The notes under the pieces: generated by a model
The model's database searches: none
The model's input: only the letters and a program-made list of their open reading frames with translations
What the model was told of the DNA's origin: nothing
Made by a program: the position numbers and the translations under genes
In this document: positions 25,139 through 32,269 of the stretch, in pieces
Layout: each line of letters starts with the position of its first letter
Position numbering within the stretch: position 1 is the stretch's first letter
Assembly (NCBI GenBank): GCA_944327135.1
Contig: CALVGQ010000065.1
Location: 1-51,818 of the forward strand
DNA: 51,818 nt
Source: an uncultured Erysipelotrichaceae bacterium
GTDB taxonomy: Bacteria; Bacillota_I; Bacilli_A; Erysipelotrichales; Erysipelotrichaceae
Direction: 5' to 3'

Positions 25139-25156
25139 CAAACGTGAAAACGTTTG
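25139..25156 (-). promoter_or_regulatory. Inverted repeat in the leader of the binding-protein gene
   Basis: CAAACGT and ACGTTTG are perfect inverted copies around GAAA. The repeat ends about 16 bases before the binding-protein start, so in mRNA it would form a hairpin beside the ribosome site; as DNA it could be a LacI-type operator. Confidence 0.4.
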
Positions 25157-25241
25157 TCCTTTCCTGTTGAAACCTGAGACTGATTCAAAAATACAGTCGG
25201 CTTTTTTGCGAAAGAAAACCACAACTGATATTTTCAATCAA

Positions 25242-25307
25242 AGTATATCATACTGTGATGGCTACAGTTAAGTTAAATTTAGGTTAATCCGGATTTTTTT
25301 CTGTTAA
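25242..25307 (-). promoter_or_regulatory. Promoter with TTAAC repeats (Pho-box-like) of the Ugp-like operon
   Basis: On the minus strand an extended -10 (TGA TATACT, 25247-25242) is preceded by TTAACT at 25271-25266, TTAACT at 25276-25271, TTAACC at 25287-25282 and TTAACA at 25307-25302. Two of them are exactly 11 bases apart (start to start), the spacing of PhoP boxes in Bacillus. The copies overlap the -35 position. Confidence 0.35.
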
Positions 25308-25352
25308 AAAAGCGCTAAAAGCGACTTTTCCAAAAATAGGAAAACATTTTGA

Positions 25353-25366
25353 TGTAAGCGCTGCCA
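25353..25366 (+). promoter_or_regulatory. cre-like catabolite control site
   Basis: TGTAAGCGCTGCCA matches 13 of 14 positions of the CcpA consensus TGWAANCGNTNWCA. It lies between the divergent Ugp-like operon and M32 gene. Confidence 0.45.
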
Positions 25367-25438
25367 TTTTTTTTAAAAAGAGACTCTTTTGGAAGGTCAA
25401 GGATATGGTATGATAAAAAATAAAAAGGAGGAAGGAAG

Positions 25439-26923
25439 ATGGAGGAGCGGATCCAGTTTTATTTCAAACGCCGGGCGGCTTTGCAGCATGCCCTTTCATT
25501 GCTGTCGTTTGACCGAAGCGTCACGCCGCTTTCAAAAGCGGTGACGAATCAAGCGGCAACCATGTCCGTATTACAAAAAGAATTGCTTTCCTTAAATCAG
25601 GATGAGGCATTGATTGATGCATTGAAAGCATTGGCCGAAGATCAGGAAGCAAGTTTTGAAGAACGAAGAATGGCCGAGGAAGGGCTAAAGGAAATTCAGG
25701 AAAACGAAGGAATCGACCCGGATCTTTTAATTGAAAGCCGGCAGGCGATCTTACGGGCTTCGTCAGCTTGGCCAGGACTGAAACAAAATAACGATTGGGA
25801 CAGCTTCTTACCATTGCTGAAAGAAGTCGTTGAACTGAAAAAAAAGAGCGCGGCCTGCAAGCAAGCGCCGGGGGAAACTTTGTATGATGCAATGCTGCGG
25901 GAATACATGCCCGGCTTTACGATTGAAATGCTGGATGCTTTTTTTGAACAGATCCAGACGAAGCTGGTTCCGCTACTGCAAAGGATCCAAAACGGACCAA
26001 AGATCGAAGAGGGATTTCTGCATCAGCCTTTTGATCCGCAAAAACAACGGCAGTATGTCCGGGATCTGATAGGCCGGCTGGGCTTTGATTTTGATTCCGG
26101 GGAGATCTTTGAAAGCGAGCACCCCTTTACGACGCATTTTCATAACCATGATGTTCGTTTTACCAATCATTATCATCCGGATAATCTGCATGCGGTTTTT
26201 TCTGCCATCCATGAAACAGGGCATGCCCTGTATGAAATGGGGATCCGAGATGAATTTAGCCGAACGCCGCTGGGAGGCGGAGCTTCTACGGTCATGCATG
26301 AGGGGCAATCCCGATTTTATGAAAATATGTTAGGAAGAAATCCGTTATTTTGGCAAAATGAATTTCCCCGATTAAAGCGTTTCTTTCCTGAAGCCTTTCA
26401 ATCGGTGTCCACGGAAGAGTTTTTGAGGGCTATCAATGCGGTTCATCCTCAGCCGATCCGTATCATGGCAGATGAGTTGAGCTACCCGCTGCACATTCTT
26501 TTGCGGTATGAACTGGAAAAGAAGATCATCAATGAAGACTTTGATCTTGCCAACGTTCCGCAGTATTGGAATCAAAGAATGCAAAAGCTGCTGCACTGTA
26601 CTGGAGCTACCGAAGCCGAAGGGGCGCTTCAGGACATGCATTGGGCCAGCGGAATGTTCGGATATTTTCCAGGGTATGCGTTGGGCAGTGCTGTTGCTGC
26701 CCAATTGGCGGCAGCCTTGAATCGATCCGGCTGGCTGGATGAACAAATACGCAATCAGGATTATGCTGCGATCCGCCAGCGGCTGAAAGAAGAAATCCAT
26801 CAGTATGGGAAGCTGTATTGTGATCAAAAGCTGTTAGAGAGGATCACGCAGGAAAAATTCAACCCCCAATATTATGTGGATTATCTGACCAAGAAATTCA
26901 AAGGAGTGTACGATCTTGAGTGA
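25439..26923 (+). CDS. M32-family metallocarboxypeptidase (carboxypeptidase Taq type)
   Basis: This 494-residue enzyme removes C-terminal residues from peptides in the cytoplasm. The zinc motif HETGH is at residues 258-262, and the surrounding segments (LHAVFSAIHETGHALYEMG, then TVMHEGQSRFYEN) are diagnostic of family M32. The length is typical (about 500). The start follows AAAGGAGG. The Nudix gene starts inside its last codons, so they are cotranscribed. Confidence 0.93.
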   Translation: MEERIQFYFKRRAALQHALSLLSFDRSVTPLSKAVTNQAATMSVLQKELLSLNQDEALIDALKALAEDQEASFEERRMAEEGLKEIQENEGIDPDLLIESRQAILRASSAWPGLKQNNDWDSFLPLLKEVVELKKKSAACKQAPGETLYDAMLREYMPGFTIEMLDAFFEQIQTKLVPLLQRIQNGPKIEEGFLHQPFDPQKQRQYVRDLIGRLGFDFDSGEIFESEHPFTTHFHNHDVRFTNHYHPDNLHAVFSAIHETGHALYEMGIRDEFSRTPLGGGASTVMHEGQSRFYENMLGRNPLFWQNEFPRLKRFFPEAFQSVSTEEFLRAINAVHPQPIRIMADELSYPLHILLRYELEKKIINEDFDLANVPQYWNQRMQKLLHCTGATEAEGALQDMHWASGMFGYFPGYALGSAVAAQLAAALNRSGWLDEQIRNQDYAAIRQRLKEEIHQYGKLYCDQKLLERITQEKFNPQYYVDYLTKKFKGVYDLE

Positions 26924-27365
26924 AAAAGCAATTTTTACCAATCTATGCATGATCGAGGATGATCAGGGAAGGGTCCTGGTACAAGACCGGAAAAATCCGA
27001 ATTGGCCCGGGATCACGTTCCCTGGCGGCCATGTCGAACCGGAGGAATCGTTCGTGGAGTCGTGCATTCGAGAGGTAAAGGAGGAAACCGGACTGACAGT
27101 GTTGGATCCGGTGTTGTGTGGGATCAAGCAGTTTCCAACAGAGGAGAACGAGCGGTACGTCGTCTTGTTTTTTAAAGCGACACGGTTTACAGGCCAACTG
27201 ACATTTAGCGAAGAAGGGGAAGTGTTCTGGATGGCAAAAAAAGACCTTCTGAATGCTCCGCTGGCCCCGGATCTTGAGCTGATGCTGGAAATCTTTGAGA
27301 ATCCTGAACAGAGCGAGTTTTATTATAAGAAGGAAAAGGAGGGGTGGTTGGTCATTCTTTATTGA
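26916..27365 (+). CDS. Nudix hydrolase (MutT-like)
   Basis: This 149-residue protein carries a full Nudix box (GGHVEPEESFVESC followed by REVKEETGL), so it hydrolyses a nucleoside diphosphate linked to another group. The family resemblance is to 8-oxo-dGTP diphosphatases, but the substrate is not proven. The start is a TTG at 26916 behind AAGGAG and overlaps the M32 stop by eight bases; there is no in-frame ATG in reach. A terminator follows. Confidence 0.85.
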   Translation: MSEKAIFTNLCMIEDDQGRVLVQDRKNPNWPGITFPGGHVEPEESFVESCIREVKEETGLTVLDPVLCGIKQFPTEENERYVVLFFKATRFTGQLTFSEEGEVFWMAKKDLLNAPLAPDLELMLEIFENPEQSEFYYKKEKEGWLVILY

Positions 27366-27377
27366 ACAAAGGAACAG

Positions 27378-27404
27378 GATCGCGTTAGAACGCGGTCTTT
27401 TTTT
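27378..27404 (+). terminator. Terminator after the Nudix gene
   Basis: GATCGCGT and ACGCGGTC pair (one G-U) around TAGA, followed by seven T. Confidence 0.8.
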
Positions 27405-27481
27405 AAGCCAAACCAAAAATGAAAAAAATTACATTCAATTTGGAAATTTTTTCATTCACCCTGTCCAAGTGATCACAAAAA

Positions 27482-27490
27482 TGTTAAAAT
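27482..27490 (+). promoter_or_regulatory. Extended -10 of the RRNPP-like regulator gene
   Basis: TGT TAAAAT lies 23 bases before the GTG start; the -35 is poor. Confidence 0.4.
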
Positions 27491-27512
27491 AAAAAAAAGT
27501 GGGGGAAGTTTT

Positions 27513-28715
27513 GTGAAGTGGGAAAGAAAGGGAAAATTACTGGAATTTTATCGTCTTTCAAAAAAGCTGTCAGTCTTAGAGGTAATCACACGGCCGGATG
27601 GCGTACCGATCTGCGAGTTGAGGACGTATCAGCGGATCATTACAGGAAAAAGAATGGTTTATGAGGAAATTCTCGTTGAGTTGTTTGAAAATATCGGACT
27701 TCCTTTTCCCGATAAGATCGAACAGCCGGATTTTTCCGCTTTGCACCGAGCGGTGGAGTATGGGAAAAACGAGGAAGCGCTGGCGGCTTGTTTGGTACTG
27801 ATCGATCAAATGAAGCCGGTTTCCAATCAGGCGGTGCATGATTTAACCTATCGCGGATTGAAAATTGTCGAGGATTATTTTACAAACGGCTATCCGTGCG
27901 AGGAAAGCGAGATCTGGGCTATTTTGGATAATCGCGATCTTGTGGATTTGCGGCTGTTGGATATTTTGATGATGATTTTCGGCAGGTATTGTACCCGAAG
28001 AAGCTATGAAAGGCGGGGAGAGATTAAAGAAATCTGTTTAACTTCTGATTTTTTGCCATGTTTGATTTCAAAACTGACTGTTTTAAATAATCAAGAAAAG
28101 ATTTTTGAAGCATACGAACTGGTAAATAAACTGGATTCTATGATTCAAAAGGATAATGTTTTGATAAAGTTGGATTTTCTTAGCCAAAAGGCAAGACTAT
28201 TTTCCATGATGAATGTTGACGCGAGCGCGCTATATCAAGAGATTGAACAAATGCTTGAGAAAGAAACGATTCCTGATCGAAAACGGGTACAGATTGCGGG
28301 AAATCTTTCAATGCGATATATAGTACAGAAACAGTATGAAGAGTCGTTAAAAATGATTCGTAGCATTTTTGAATTTAGCGGATATCATCAACTGGCACTT
28401 GCGGTTCATGGATTGTTTTGTTGTAGTCAGTTAAATCTTCCGCCGCTTCCGATTTTTAAGCAGATCGATGTAGAGCAGTTTTATGATCGAAAGGATATTC
28501 GTATGTTCCGCTATTTTGACTTTGAGAAGCGAACGCTGAAACGGCGGAATGAAATGGCGTTGCGGATCGTTGAAAAAGAACTTGATCTGAATGATTCCAT
28601 TTACCTTTATATCTTGGAGGAAGAAATCAAAAAGAACTGCAAAGCGATGAAAGGATCGGCAGCTTTGATCCAATTTGGTGAAATTCTCGAAAAAAAGCGT
28701 GCGCTGGGACGATAA
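27513..28715 (+). CDS. HTH/TPR-type transcriptional regulator (RRNPP-like)
   Basis: This 400-residue protein opens with a short XRE-like helix-turn-helix (GKLLEFYRLSKKLSVLEVI, then LRTYQRIITGKRMVYEE, residues ~7-60). The remainder is all-helical with pairs resembling tetratricopeptide repeats, e.g. residues ~195-290. That layout is that of Rgg/PlcR-type regulators controlled by small secreted peptides. The HTH is divergent, so assignment to the group is an inference. The GTG start follows GGGGGAAG. The gene directly after it encodes a small secreted peptide and then a bacteriocin-type export locus, so it likely controls these. Codon use turns visibly A+T-rich from about 28.05 kb onward. Confidence 0.6.
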   Translation: MKWERKGKLLEFYRLSKKLSVLEVITRPDGVPICELRTYQRIITGKRMVYEEILVELFENIGLPFPDKIEQPDFSALHRAVEYGKNEEALAACLVLIDQMKPVSNQAVHDLTYRGLKIVEDYFTNGYPCEESEIWAILDNRDLVDLRLLDILMMIFGRYCTRRSYERRGEIKEICLTSDFLPCLISKLTVLNNQEKIFEAYELVNKLDSMIQKDNVLIKLDFLSQKARLFSMMNVDASALYQEIEQMLEKETIPDRKRVQIAGNLSMRYIVQKQYEESLKMIRSIFEFSGYHQLALAVHGLFCCSQLNLPPLPIFKQIDVEQFYDRKDIRMFRYFDFEKRTLKRRNEMALRIVEKELDLNDSIYLYILEEEIKKNCKAMKGSAALIQFGEILEKKRALGR

Positions 28716-28748
28716 AAATGCGAAAAACTGGATTCTGACGAATAACGA

Positions 28749-28777
28749 TTGTTTATTTTCATTCTTTAATTGATAAT
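28749..28777 (+). promoter_or_regulatory. Promoter of the secreted peptide operon
   Basis: TTGTTT (28749-28754), a 17-base spacer and GATAAT (28772-28777) lie 45 bases before the 54-residue peptide gene. Confidence 0.6.
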
Positions 28778-28822
28778 ATATCCAAAGAAAATCCGGACTT
28801 TCTTAGAAAGGGGCTGAGAAAC

Positions 28823-28987
28823 ATGGTTAAAAAATTATTCTGCTTTTTCGCACCACTGCTTCTGCTTACCGTTGTATTGACCCCAACATGTTCTTGTCAG
28901 ATTGAAGAAGGACAGTGTGTGACAAAAAATTGCGAATGCTCTATTCATCACCTTTTCCCGCATGATGGGGGAGAATTTGAAGATTAA
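28823..28987 (+). CDS. 54-residue cysteine-rich secreted peptide (candidate signal or bacteriocin)
   Basis: The frame encodes 54 residues: a signal-like start (MVKKLFCFFAPLLLLTVVL), then a short tail with five cysteines (23, 25, 32, 37, 39), two adjacent His and an acidic end (GGEFED). The segment TPTCSC is not a standard lipobox, so either signal peptidase I or a lipoprotein route is possible. A GGGG-type ribosome site lies at 28810-28813 and a good promoter further upstream. The TAA stop touches the AGGAGG site of the next gene, so the two are coupled. I know no family for it. Position directly after an RRNPP-like regulator suggests a peptide signal or toxin precursor. Confidence 0.6.
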   Translation: MVKKLFCFFAPLLLLTVVLTPTCSCQIEEGQCVTKNCECSIHHLFPHDGGEFED

Positions 28988-28999
28988 GGAGGAAAACAG

Positions 29000-29344
29000 A
29001 TGAAAAAAATTTCAGCGTTGCTTTGCGCAGTGGCTTTATGTGCAATTCCGTTGGTTTCTGCACAGACGGCGTATTTTAGTGTTAATAATGGCACGGTAGT
29101 TTATGACGATGAATACTATAATGGTGTTTTAACAGACTATATAACAGACTTTTATGGAAATTCCAGCTGTCCTCATCCGGTTTATGTAACGATTCAAGTG
29201 ACAGGTTATGGATCGCAAACCAAAACGGCTTGGACAAGCAGTAATCCGGCTGTCGTGCGTGCTCCTGAAGAGGCAAAGCACACTCATTCTTACGTTGTGG
29301 ATACAAGCATTAGTCAAACAAGAAGTCAACCGATTGAGGAATAG
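29000..29344 (+). CDS. Secreted small protein, putative bacteriocin precursor
   Basis: This 114-residue protein has a clear signal peptide (MKKISALLCAVALCAIPLVSA, cleavage likely before Gln22). The mature part is ~93 residues, rich in Tyr, Thr and Ser, with one Cys (in SSCPHPV) and a KHTHSYV segment. It occupies the place that the lactococcin 972-family precursor has beside DUF1430 membrane proteins, and has the right size, but no clear sequence match to lactococcin 972. The ATG follows AGGAGG by seven bases. A hairpin covers its 3' end. Function by context only. Confidence 0.65.
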   Translation: MKKISALLCAVALCAIPLVSAQTAYFSVNNGTVVYDDEYYNGVLTDYITDFYGNSSCPHPVYVTIQVTGYGSQTKTAWTSSNPAVVRAPEEAKHTHSYVVDTSISQTRSQPIEE

Positions 29345-29360
29345 GGAACGCCTATTCCTC
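29336..29360 (+). other. Intercistronic hairpin without T-run
   Basis: GAGGAATAGG and CCTATTCCTC form a perfect ten-pair stem with a five-base loop. It includes the stop codon of the secreted protein gene. No T-run follows, so it looks like an mRNA-stabilising or processing element that sets the ratio of precursor to exporter. Confidence 0.6.
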
Positions 29361-29382
29361 TCCTTATATGGGAGGAATGACG

Positions 29383-31425
29383 ATGAAAAAAATAATTTAC
29401 TTGATTGCGATTTTATTCTCTGTCGTGAGTTTTAGCTTTTTTTACAGCTACCATACCTCTGAACATACTTCAACCTATGCCAATCGGAAAGAAAATGAAA
29501 AATATCCGGCAGATAGAGTCTTTTCTGTGCAATTTTATGAAGGTTATGATCAAGAAGATATTTTCGCCTTTATCGAATTGGCTCAAAGAGAAGCTATCCT
29601 TGTATCGGCGGGGTATTCCGATCAACAGACGATGACTCGATATTATGCCGGAAGTGCCGATGAAATCAATTCTCTGTATAGTTTGCTTGATTATGAAAGT
29701 TTGGATTTTTTTGACGTCAATGAGGAAGGCTATTATTCCAGCGACGCGTCAGACGATCAAAAATCGGGATATTTATTTTATATAAATCCATCAGAAAAGG
29801 TAATCGTGAAACCTTTAAGTCAGCTTGCCGATTCAGAAATCGAAGGGGCTTATTTCATGATCAACTGCCAAACAAAGGAACAGATGCGTCGGCTGGAAGA
29901 AGAAATTCAAGAAAAATTCCAAGATCGAGTTGTCATCAATGATAACTGGTCTGCTGGAGAGGGGCGCGATTATCAAGCGTTGAAATTGGATTATTGCCAA
30001 ACATCAGGATTTCTTTTAGCGATTTTGCTTTTGCTTTTGATTTTTGCGGAATATTTGGCGCAAGCAAAGGAAATCTCTATTCGCAATCTTCATGGACAAA
30101 GCGGTGTTACCATTATAAAAGATCTGTTTGGTAAGATGCTTTTAACGATTCTTGCGCTTTATTTCATTATTCAGGCTTTCTTGTTTTTCTTTCTTTTCCG
30201 CATTCCTGTCAACCAATATACGATCGGTTTGATCCAAACGTGTCTTGTCGGCTTTATGGCTCTGTCGGCGGCTGAATTGGCGGTATTTGGCGTGATGACG
30301 GTATTGGCGAATCGCATATCGATGATCAATTTTATTGGAAACAAAAGAAGGCTTCAAAGAATGATGCTAGCCAGCTTTGCTTTGTGTGGGTTATGGGGCG
30401 TGATGATGTTTCAAAACAATGCCGCGGCCTATGTCGAGGTGTGGCAAAGAATTGAAAATATTTTATCGATTCCGCGCAACTTTCCGACCCTATCATTTAC
30501 TTCTCTGAGTGGATATCAAGGAAGAATGCCAAGCAATCAGCTTTATATCGAATTGTTTCAACACTATTATGACGAGGGGTATTTACTGCCGGATTTGGTG
30601 GAAAAAACGGCCAACCCGCTGATTCCAATACCAATCGAAAACAATATAGACGTCTATTCGGTGAATTTAAATGTATGGGAAATGTTAGGCCCGTTTCATA
30701 ATGAAGCAGGAGAGCCGATCATCATTGATGAACAAGATTCAACCACAGTGCTGATTTCTTCATCTCTGAAAGAAGAGGCCTCGTCCATGGCGCTTTGTTT
30801 AGACCGCTTGAATCAATGTGAAGTCATCGTTTGCCAAGAGGATATTGTAGTCAGTGGATTTGATGTGCGGAAATACCATCGATATTTTCAATCAGAGCCT
30901 GCGATTCTTACCGTGTTAACGAAACAGAGCCAGCCGTTGATTTTAGACTTATCCGGCGTATTTTATGTTCCTGATTCGATCGATGAGATCAATCAATGGG
31001 TGAAGGAAAACAGTGAGGAATCGGTTCAGTTTAACGGTGCTACCATGGAAGAGAACTTAAAACAAGGATTGAGTCATAATCTTTATTATTTAAAGGAAAA
31101 CGGCAAATATACTCTCTTTGAATTTTTGATTTACTGCTGTCTTTTAATTCAATCCCTGCAATTTTATTTCCTTTGTTATCGAAAGGAGATCGCTATTCGT
31201 CAATACTTCGGCCAAAGGAAAAGTAGAATTTATCGCGAGTTAATTCAAATGATGATTCTTATGTTGGTTCCGGTTTGTTTATCATTGATGGTTCATGGCA
31301 ATGATATGGTGATTGTGATGAAACTGAATGGTTTACTGATTTTTATCAATATTGTGGCAGGGCTTTGGAAAGGGATAATGGCACAGAAGCACAAATCGAT
31401 TGGAGGAAAAGGGAATGATCTGTAA
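29383..31425 (+). CDS. Bacteriocin-associated integral membrane protein (DUF1430-like)
   Basis: This 680-residue protein has one N-terminal span (residues 2-22), a ~185-residue outer domain, four spans at ~208-343, a second outer domain of ~230 residues and three spans at ~579-665. Each membrane cluster contains a related cytoplasmic motif (EISIRNLHGQS, EIAIRQYFGQR). Size and layout match the ~650-residue seven-span family tied to lactococcin 972-type bacteriocins, thought to act in immunity or export with an ABC ATPase. The ATG at 29383 is set by GGGAGGA at 29370; two earlier in-frame ATGs overlap that site. The end overlaps the ATPase gene by 11 bases. Confidence 0.75.
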   Translation: MKKIIYLIAILFSVVSFSFFYSYHTSEHTSTYANRKENEKYPADRVFSVQFYEGYDQEDIFAFIELAQREAILVSAGYSDQQTMTRYYAGSADEINSLYSLLDYESLDFFDVNEEGYYSSDASDDQKSGYLFYINPSEKVIVKPLSQLADSEIEGAYFMINCQTKEQMRRLEEEIQEKFQDRVVINDNWSAGEGRDYQALKLDYCQTSGFLLAILLLLLIFAEYLAQAKEISIRNLHGQSGVTIIKDLFGKMLLTILALYFIIQAFLFFFLFRIPVNQYTIGLIQTCLVGFMALSAAELAVFGVMTVLANRISMINFIGNKRRLQRMMLASFALCGLWGVMMFQNNAAAYVEVWQRIENILSIPRNFPTLSFTSLSGYQGRMPSNQLYIELFQHYYDEGYLLPDLVEKTANPLIPIPIENNIDVYSVNLNVWEMLGPFHNEAGEPIIIDEQDSTTVLISSSLKEEASSMALCLDRLNQCEVIVCQEDIVVSGFDVRKYHRYFQSEPAILTVLTKQSQPLILDLSGVFYVPDSIDEINQWVKENSEESVQFNGATMEENLKQGLSHNLYYLKENGKYTLFEFLIYCCLLIQSLQFYFLCYRKEIAIRQYFGQRKSRIYRELIQMMILMLVPVCLSLMVHGNDMVIVMKLNGLLIFINIVAGLWKGIMAQKHKSIGGKGNDL

Positions 31426-32038
31426 AGCGGTGAAATTGAACAAATCATTTGGAGCGCACCATGTGATTCAGGATTTTAGCTGGGAGTTTGAACAAGGAAA
31501 GATCACTTGCATATCCGGTCGATCAGGGGCAGGAAAATCAACACTGCTGAATTTGATCGGCTTGCTGGAAAAAAGGGACAGCGGAGAGTTGATCCTTTTT
31601 GATCAGAACATTAAAAAGAATTTGAGAAATACGAGAAAACTGCTGAAATATAAGATCGGTTATCTTTTTCAGGATTATGCGTTGTTGGAAGAAAAAACGG
31701 TTGAAGAGAATCTCAAGATCGCAATCGAGGAACATCGGATAAAAAACAAGAAAGAAAAAATCGCAGAAGCGCTGAAAAGAGTCGGTTTGGAAAAGACCGA
31801 AAAGAAGCGGATCAGCGAATGCTCCGGCGGGGAACAACAGCGGGTGGCGATCGCACGTCTGCTTCTAAAACCGTGTGAGCTGGTGCTGGCGGACGAACCA
31901 ACGGGAAGTCTGGACCAGGAAAACAAGCTCATGGTGTTTGAGCTGCTGAAAGAAATGACGAAAGAGGGAAAAACGGTGATCATGGTCACGCACGATGAAG
32001 AGCTCAAAGCACTGTGCGATACGGTAATTGAACTGTAA
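31415..32038 (+). CDS. ABC transporter ATPase of the bacteriocin-type locus
   Basis: This 207-residue ATPase has Walker A SGRSGAGKST, signature SGGEQQRVAIAR and Walker B LVLADEPTGSLD. Its length and form fit the lactococcin 972-group and MacB/LolD-like ATPases that pair with FtsX-like or DUF1430 membrane proteins. The ATG at 31415 follows GGAGG at 31402-31406 and lies 11 bases inside the end of the membrane protein gene, so the two proteins surely form one complex. A weak terminator follows. Confidence 0.88.
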   Translation: MICKAVKLNKSFGAHHVIQDFSWEFEQGKITCISGRSGAGKSTLLNLIGLLEKRDSGELILFDQNIKKNLRNTRKLLKYKIGYLFQDYALLEEKTVEENLKIAIEEHRIKNKKEKIAEALKRVGLEKTEKKRISECSGGEQQRVAIARLLLKPCELVLADEPTGSLDQENKLMVFELLKEMTKEGKTVIMVTHDEELKALCDTVIEL

Positions 32039-32062
32039 AGGACAGAAATGGCTGTTTTTTTG
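32037..32062 (+). terminator. Weak terminator of the bacteriocin-type locus
   Basis: AAAGGACAG can pair with CTGTTTTTT (two G-U pairs) around AAATGG, ending in T residues. The gap to 32269 shows no other clear signal than the XRE promoter. Confidence 0.4.
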
Positions 32063-32238
32063 GCAAGCAAAAGCTTCTTTTTTGGTCTGTTTGCAGGATT
32101 GCCACAGATCAAATCAGTCTTTCAAGAGAATCTTTGGCTAGGAATCTGATTCAAGAAACGATTTGCGTTGGCGAGTGGAAAAGACAACCCAAGTTAGCAA
32201 AAAAGAACAGAAAAAGCGGTGGAACGTTCTTTGAAATT

Positions 32239-32247
32239 TGATAAAAT
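32239..32247 (+). promoter_or_regulatory. Extended -10 of the XRE regulator gene
   Basis: TGA TAAAAT lies 22 bases before the start codon of the XRE gene. No good -35 is seen. Confidence 0.4.
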
Positions 32248-32269
32248 GAACACGACAGGAGGGATCAAG

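Larger units (their letters stand above)
25124..25438. other. Divergent control region between the Ugp-like operon and the M32 peptidase
   Basis: This 315-base gap has no gene. From left to right it holds an inverted repeat close to the binding-protein start, the minus-strand -10 (25247-25242), TTAAC repeats, a cre-like site, and the plus-strand -10 of the M32 gene (TATGAT at 25409-25414, with TGG before it). Confidence 0.6.

Noticed and set aside
32048-32149. A 33-residue hydrophobic frame (MAVFLASKSFFFGLF...) right after the bacteriocin-type ATPase gene, with AAGGA upstream; a possible signal peptide gene.
   Set aside because: It overlaps the weak terminator T-run, has no promoter of its own, lacks a basic N-terminus, and the 54-residue peptide gene is a far better candidate.
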